NCBI GenBank assembly: GCA_023512135.1
Contig: JAIMAG010000001.1
Coordinates: forward strand, 248,001-312,000
Source of the DNA: Terriglobia bacterium
GTDB lineage: Bacteria; Acidobacteriota; Terriglobia; Acidiferrales; UBA7541
Length of the DNA: 64,000 nt
Direction of reading: 5' to 3'
The notes beneath the pieces were generated by a model. The model saw only the letters and a program-made list of their open reading frames with translations. It was not told the DNA's origin and did no database searches. The position numbers and the translations under genes are program-made. Within the stretch, counting starts at the first letter, position 1; the number at the start of each line of letters is the position of its first letter. Positions 61,633-64,000 of the stretch are shown piece after piece.

Positions 61633-62838
61633 ATGCCCAACATCCCTGCACGCGTCGCTGTTGCTCACCGTTCGCCCACGATACGTCCGAAGTCGGTGCG
61701 CCACGCGAAGCTGCTGCCTTCCTTATTTCCTTCCCCGGCCACACCCGAGCACCCACCTCGGGACACTGACACCTGTGGCGCTCCGCTGCCTCCGGAGCGC
61801 CAGAAACTTGTGGGCCTGGCCCGCCTGGCCGCTTCCGCTCCCAAAGTGGAGGAAAGACGGGGCACGGAATATTTTCTTTTGCCGGTGCGCTCGGTCTTGA
61901 ATGTGTGCCGCTCCGAGCGGGTGCCGTTTGCCTGGACGGTGAACCCGTACCGGGGGTGCGAGTTCGGCTGCCGGTACTGCTACGCACGCTACACGCACGA
62001 ATACCTGGAACTGCCCCCGGAAGCGTTTGAGCGGCAGATTTTCGTCAAGCAGAACGCCGGCGAGCGCTTTGCGGCGGACCTGGCAAGGCAACTCGCCGTG
62101 CGCACGCCGCAGGGCGTGGTCGAGCACATCGCCATTGGCGCCGCGACTGATCCCTATCAGCCGGCCGAACGCCGTTTTGGCAACACGCGCGCAATCCTGG
62201 AGCAGATTGCCGCCCGCCCCGGCCTGAGTGTTTCCGTGACCACGAAATCGGATCAGATCGTGCGCGACCTCGACGTGCTGCAGCGGATCGCGACGCATTC
62301 GTTGCTGACGATCAACGTCAGCGTGACCACCCTGCGGCCGCGCCTGGCGCGGTGGCTCGAGCCGCGTGCGCCCCGGCCGGACCTGCGTCTGGCGGCGGTG
62401 CGGCGGCTGCGGGAAGCCGGCCTCGCGGTCGGCGTGTTTGCCATGCCGGTGCTGCCCGGGTTGACCGATCGCGCGGAAGATCTGGATGCACTGGCCCGCG
62501 CCGCCCGGGAGGCAGATGCCTGCTGGTTCTGCGGACAGGTTCTGTTTCTGATGCCGGCCTCGCGGAAAGTGTTCTTGCCGTTTCTGGAAGCAAAATTCCC
62601 GCGGCTCGCGCGCAGCTACCGGCGATGGTACAGCCGCAACGGCTACGCACCAGAACAGTACCGCGAGCAGATCGCGCGGCGTTTCGCCGAGCTCCGCGCC
62701 AAATACGGTCTCGCCGCCCGTCCGCAACCGGTGCGTCCTGATTGTACAAAGGTGTGTTGGGGAACGACGCATCCGCAGGCAGACCAGCTGGAACTGCTTC
62801 CCGACAGAAATGAATTCACCCGTGCTTGTCTTGCGTAG
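61633..62838 (+). CDS. radical SAM protein (Rv2578c / SplB-like family)
   Basis: The ATG at 61633 follows GGGAGG. The radical SAM cluster motif CxxxCxxC is in 'NPYRGCEFGCRYCYARYTHEY' (about 110-130). Further blocks are 'EHIAIGAATDPYQPAERRFGN' (about 165-185), 'SVSVTTKSDQIVRDLDVLQRI', 'VTTLRPRLARWLEPRAPRPDL' and 'FAMPVLPGLTDRAEDLDALAR', then 'RRWYSRNGYAPEQYREQIARR'. The Cys near the end (CTKVCWG) may bind a second centre. These proteins are related to the DNA repair enzyme spore photoproduct lyase but lack proven function. The N-terminal 75 residues are Pro-rich and disordered. It is a single gene. Confidence 0.9.
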   Translation: MPNIPARVAVAHRSPTIRPKSVRHAKLLPSLFPSPATPEHPPRDTDTCGAPLPPERQKLVGLARLAASAPKVEERRGTEYFLLPVRSVLNVCRSERVPFAWTVNPYRGCEFGCRYCYARYTHEYLELPPEAFERQIFVKQNAGERFAADLARQLAVRTPQGVVEHIAIGAATDPYQPAERRFGNTRAILEQIAARPGLSVSVTTKSDQIVRDLDVLQRIATHSLLTINVSVTTLRPRLARWLEPRAPRPDLRLAAVRRLREAGLAVGVFAMPVLPGLTDRAEDLDALARAAREADACWFCGQVLFLMPASRKVFLPFLEAKFPRLARSYRRWYSRNGYAPEQYREQIARRFAELRAKYGLAARPQPVRPDCTKVCWGTTHPQADQLELLPDRNEFTRACLA

Positions 62839-63083
62839 GTCTGCAGAATATGTCCAGGTTGCCCGGCCATCTGCCTTTTCCTCGTAAAGCGATTGAGCGG
62901 GCATTCGGGCGCCGGGAAAGTCACAACGCCCAACCAGCAAAAAAAGGCAGCCGGCAGAAATCGCCTGCGGCGGCGCGAGGCCCGCAAAGGTGAGGGTCGG
63001 GCTGACCCAGTCCCTACATTTGTCCTTGCAGCGCTTGGGCACGAATCGGGCATGCTACACTAGGCTCTGATGTTTCCCTCGCC

Positions 63084-63159
63084 GGGCCCGTAGCTCAGCG
63101 GTCAGAGCAGCGGACTCATAATCCGTTGGTCCCTGGTTCGAATCCAGGCGGGCCCACCA
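63084..63159 (+). tRNA. tRNA-Met (CAT anticodon)
   Basis: The full cloverleaf folds: acceptor GGGCCCG (63084-63090) with CGGGCCC, D-arm GCTC...GAGC, anticodon arm GCGGA-CTCATAA-TCCGT, short variable loop, T-arm CCTGG-TTCGAAT-CCAGG, and the encoded CCA (63157-63159). The anticodon is CAT. Acceptor G1-C72 pairing and a normal D-loop mark it as an elongator-type Met tRNA; the same anticodon is also used by the tRNA-Ile that is modified to lysidine, so that identity is not excluded. A TACACT at 63056-63061 may be the -10. Confidence 0.95.
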
Positions 63160-63325
63160 GCGTCTTCCGACAGCTGCTCCACCTCCCCCGCTGACCCTGT
63201 GCGGGGTAAACCTGCTGGCAACGCAGCAGGAAGAACAGAGAGCCGATTTTTCGTGCCAGATGGAGCCGAGCTTCTGCAGTGCTGGCACGGTGTGCGTTCG
63301 ACTCGTTTTGCCCGTACGGTTTGGA

Positions 63326-64000
63326 TCAGGCGTGACTTGACTCGGCGTGGCAGAGAGACCGGTACAGCTCGGCAACCGCACGAGCCGTGCTTTCGGCCGA
63401 GAAGCGTTCGTGCACTCGTGCGAGGGCAGCGGCACGCAGCCGTTCGCAGAGCTCGGGATCACGCAACACCAGCAAGCATCTGGCCGCCAGCTCGTCGGGC
63501 TGCTGGGTCGGCACCCAGAGCCCGCTGACCCCGTCCTCGACCACTTCGGCCATGCCCCCCACCGGGCGCACGACCACCGGCACACCGAGCGCCATCGCTT
63601 CGAGCAGCACCATCGGCAGACCTTCGTGATCCGAACAGAGAACGAACACGTCCAGGGCGCGGAGCACGTCGTAGATATCGGCGCGATGGCCGGTGAACAC
63701 CACATGTTCACTCAGTCCCAGTCGATGGGCCTGCTGGCGAAGCGGGCGCGCCTGGCTGCCTTCGCCAGCGATGAGGAAGCGGATGCCGGGGTCCTGCGCA
63801 ATCATCCTCCGCGCAGCTTCCAGGAACACGTCCAGTCGCTTGACCGGCTCCAGCCGGCCGGCGGTTCCCACTACGCGGCAATCGGCCGGCAATCCAAGCC
63901 GCTGCCGGGCCTGCTGCGGGGTCAGTGTCGAGCACACCCGTGCGGCATCGATGCCGTTCCGAATCACCACCACGCGCTCGTCGCCGAATCGGCGGGCGAG
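63326..64000 (-). CDS. glycosyltransferase, GT4 type (N-terminal part beyond the window)
   Basis: The frame continues past the right edge, so only the C-terminal nucleotide-sugar-binding domain is seen. It reads 'RNGIDAARV', 'VVGTAGRLEPVKRLDVFLEAA', 'FLIAGEGSQARPLRQQAHRLG', 'VVFTGHRADIYDVLRALDVFV', and the catalytic EX7E in 'SDHEGLPMVLLEAMALGVPVV' with 'VRPVGGMAEVVEDGVSGLWVP'. This is the GT-B fold of family 4, which uses a nucleotide sugar to build cell-surface polysaccharide or glycolipid. The acceptor is unknown. Upstream codons read ARRFGDERVVVIRNG, so translation is open to 64000. Confidence 0.92.
   Translation of the reverse strand, partial: LARRFGDERVVVIRNGIDAARVCSTLTPQQARQRLGLPADCRVVGTAGRLEPVKRLDVFLEAARRMIAQDPGIRFLIAGEGSQARPLRQQAHRLGLSEHVVFTGHRADIYDVLRALDVFVLCSDHEGLPMVLLEAMALGVPVVVRPVGGMAEVVEDGVSGLWVPTQQPDELAARCLLVLRDPELCERLRAAALARVHERFSAESTARAVAELYRSLCHAESSHA

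Noticed and set aside
63055-63711. 218-residue minus-strand frame containing ARLDSNQGPTDYESAALTA
   Set aside because: It is a translation across tRNA-Met, a common false call, joined to a shadow of the glycosyltransferase gene.

Overview
The window is a high-GC bacterial chromosome segment, tightly packed with genes on both strands. Several families point to Acidobacteriota, though this is inferred from gene content and no ribosomal marker is present: carboxypeptidase-regulatory-like/TPR secreted proteins, a large zinc metalloprotease with a signal peptide, TonB receptors carrying an N-terminal regulatory-like domain, a Gly/Pro-rich TonB, and an eRF1-like (baeRF) protein. The outer-membrane beta-barrels, TonB receptor, lipoproteins and ExbB/ExbD/TonB show a Gram-negative envelope.

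Layout. (1) 1-5.7 kb is accessory DNA: two unrecognised exported or anchored proteins, a HTH/DnaB-N-like pair on the minus strand with the DnaB-like gene broken, a decayed HTH gene on the plus strand, and the 3' part of a tRNA-Leu(UAA) at 5651-5709. I read the tRNA piece as an attachment-site scar of an integrative element lying to the left. (2) 5.8-9.3 kb: a TPR protein, a LOG-family hydrolase, a small His-rich secreted protein and a YmdB-like phosphodiesterase. (3) 9.7-14.8 kb: a ZnuD-like TonB receptor with a small Cys/His protein upstream, then three related 8-strand-type beta-barrels. (4) 14.9-26.6 kb: a carrier-ligase-acyltransferase fusion, polA with an apparently dead proofreading site, cytochrome c, rhodanese, baeRF, mtnA, a CPBP protease and a deoxyhypusine-synthase-like protein. 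(5) 26.7-30.4 kb: an Hsp20 gene with a near-consensus promoter inside an AT-rich island, and uvrA. (6) 30.6-36.6 kb: a lipid cluster of enoyl-CoA hydratase, acyl carrier, AMP ligase, lipid kinase and PlsC acyltransferase, with a CDP-alcohol phosphatidyltransferase nearby. (7) 36.8-42.9 kb: metalloprotease, PilZ, RidA, an M1-peptidase-like protein lacking the catalytic residues, and a lipoprotein. (8) 43.0-51.3 kb: one long minus-strand run tgt-yajC-secD-secF-tonB-exbB-exbD-exbD-TPR lipoprotein closing at a good terminator. (9) 51.3-64 kb: Yip1-like protein, an isolated EutN/CcmL shell-vertex protein, PEBP, ruvAB, folK, DinB, ARPP-1, a second TPR/regulatory-like protein, an M20 amidase, a glycine-zipper lipoprotein, a receiver protein without its phospho-acceptor Asp, a radical SAM protein, tRNA-Met and a partial glycosyltransferase.

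How they fit together. Most of the window serves the envelope: protein export (SecDF-YajC), energy for TonB receptors (TonB-ExbB-ExbD), metal uptake (the ZnuD-like receptor), outer-membrane barrels, lipoproteins and glycerolipid assembly. DNA repair (polA, uvrA, ruvAB) is scattered among them. I saw no CRISPR array, rRNA, intact integrase or recognisable defence island. The most unusual items are the self-contained acyl carrier/ligase/acyltransferase fusion, the orphan microcompartment vertex protein, three 'dead' enzyme sites (PolA exonuclease, M1-like, receiver) and the tRNA-Leu scar.
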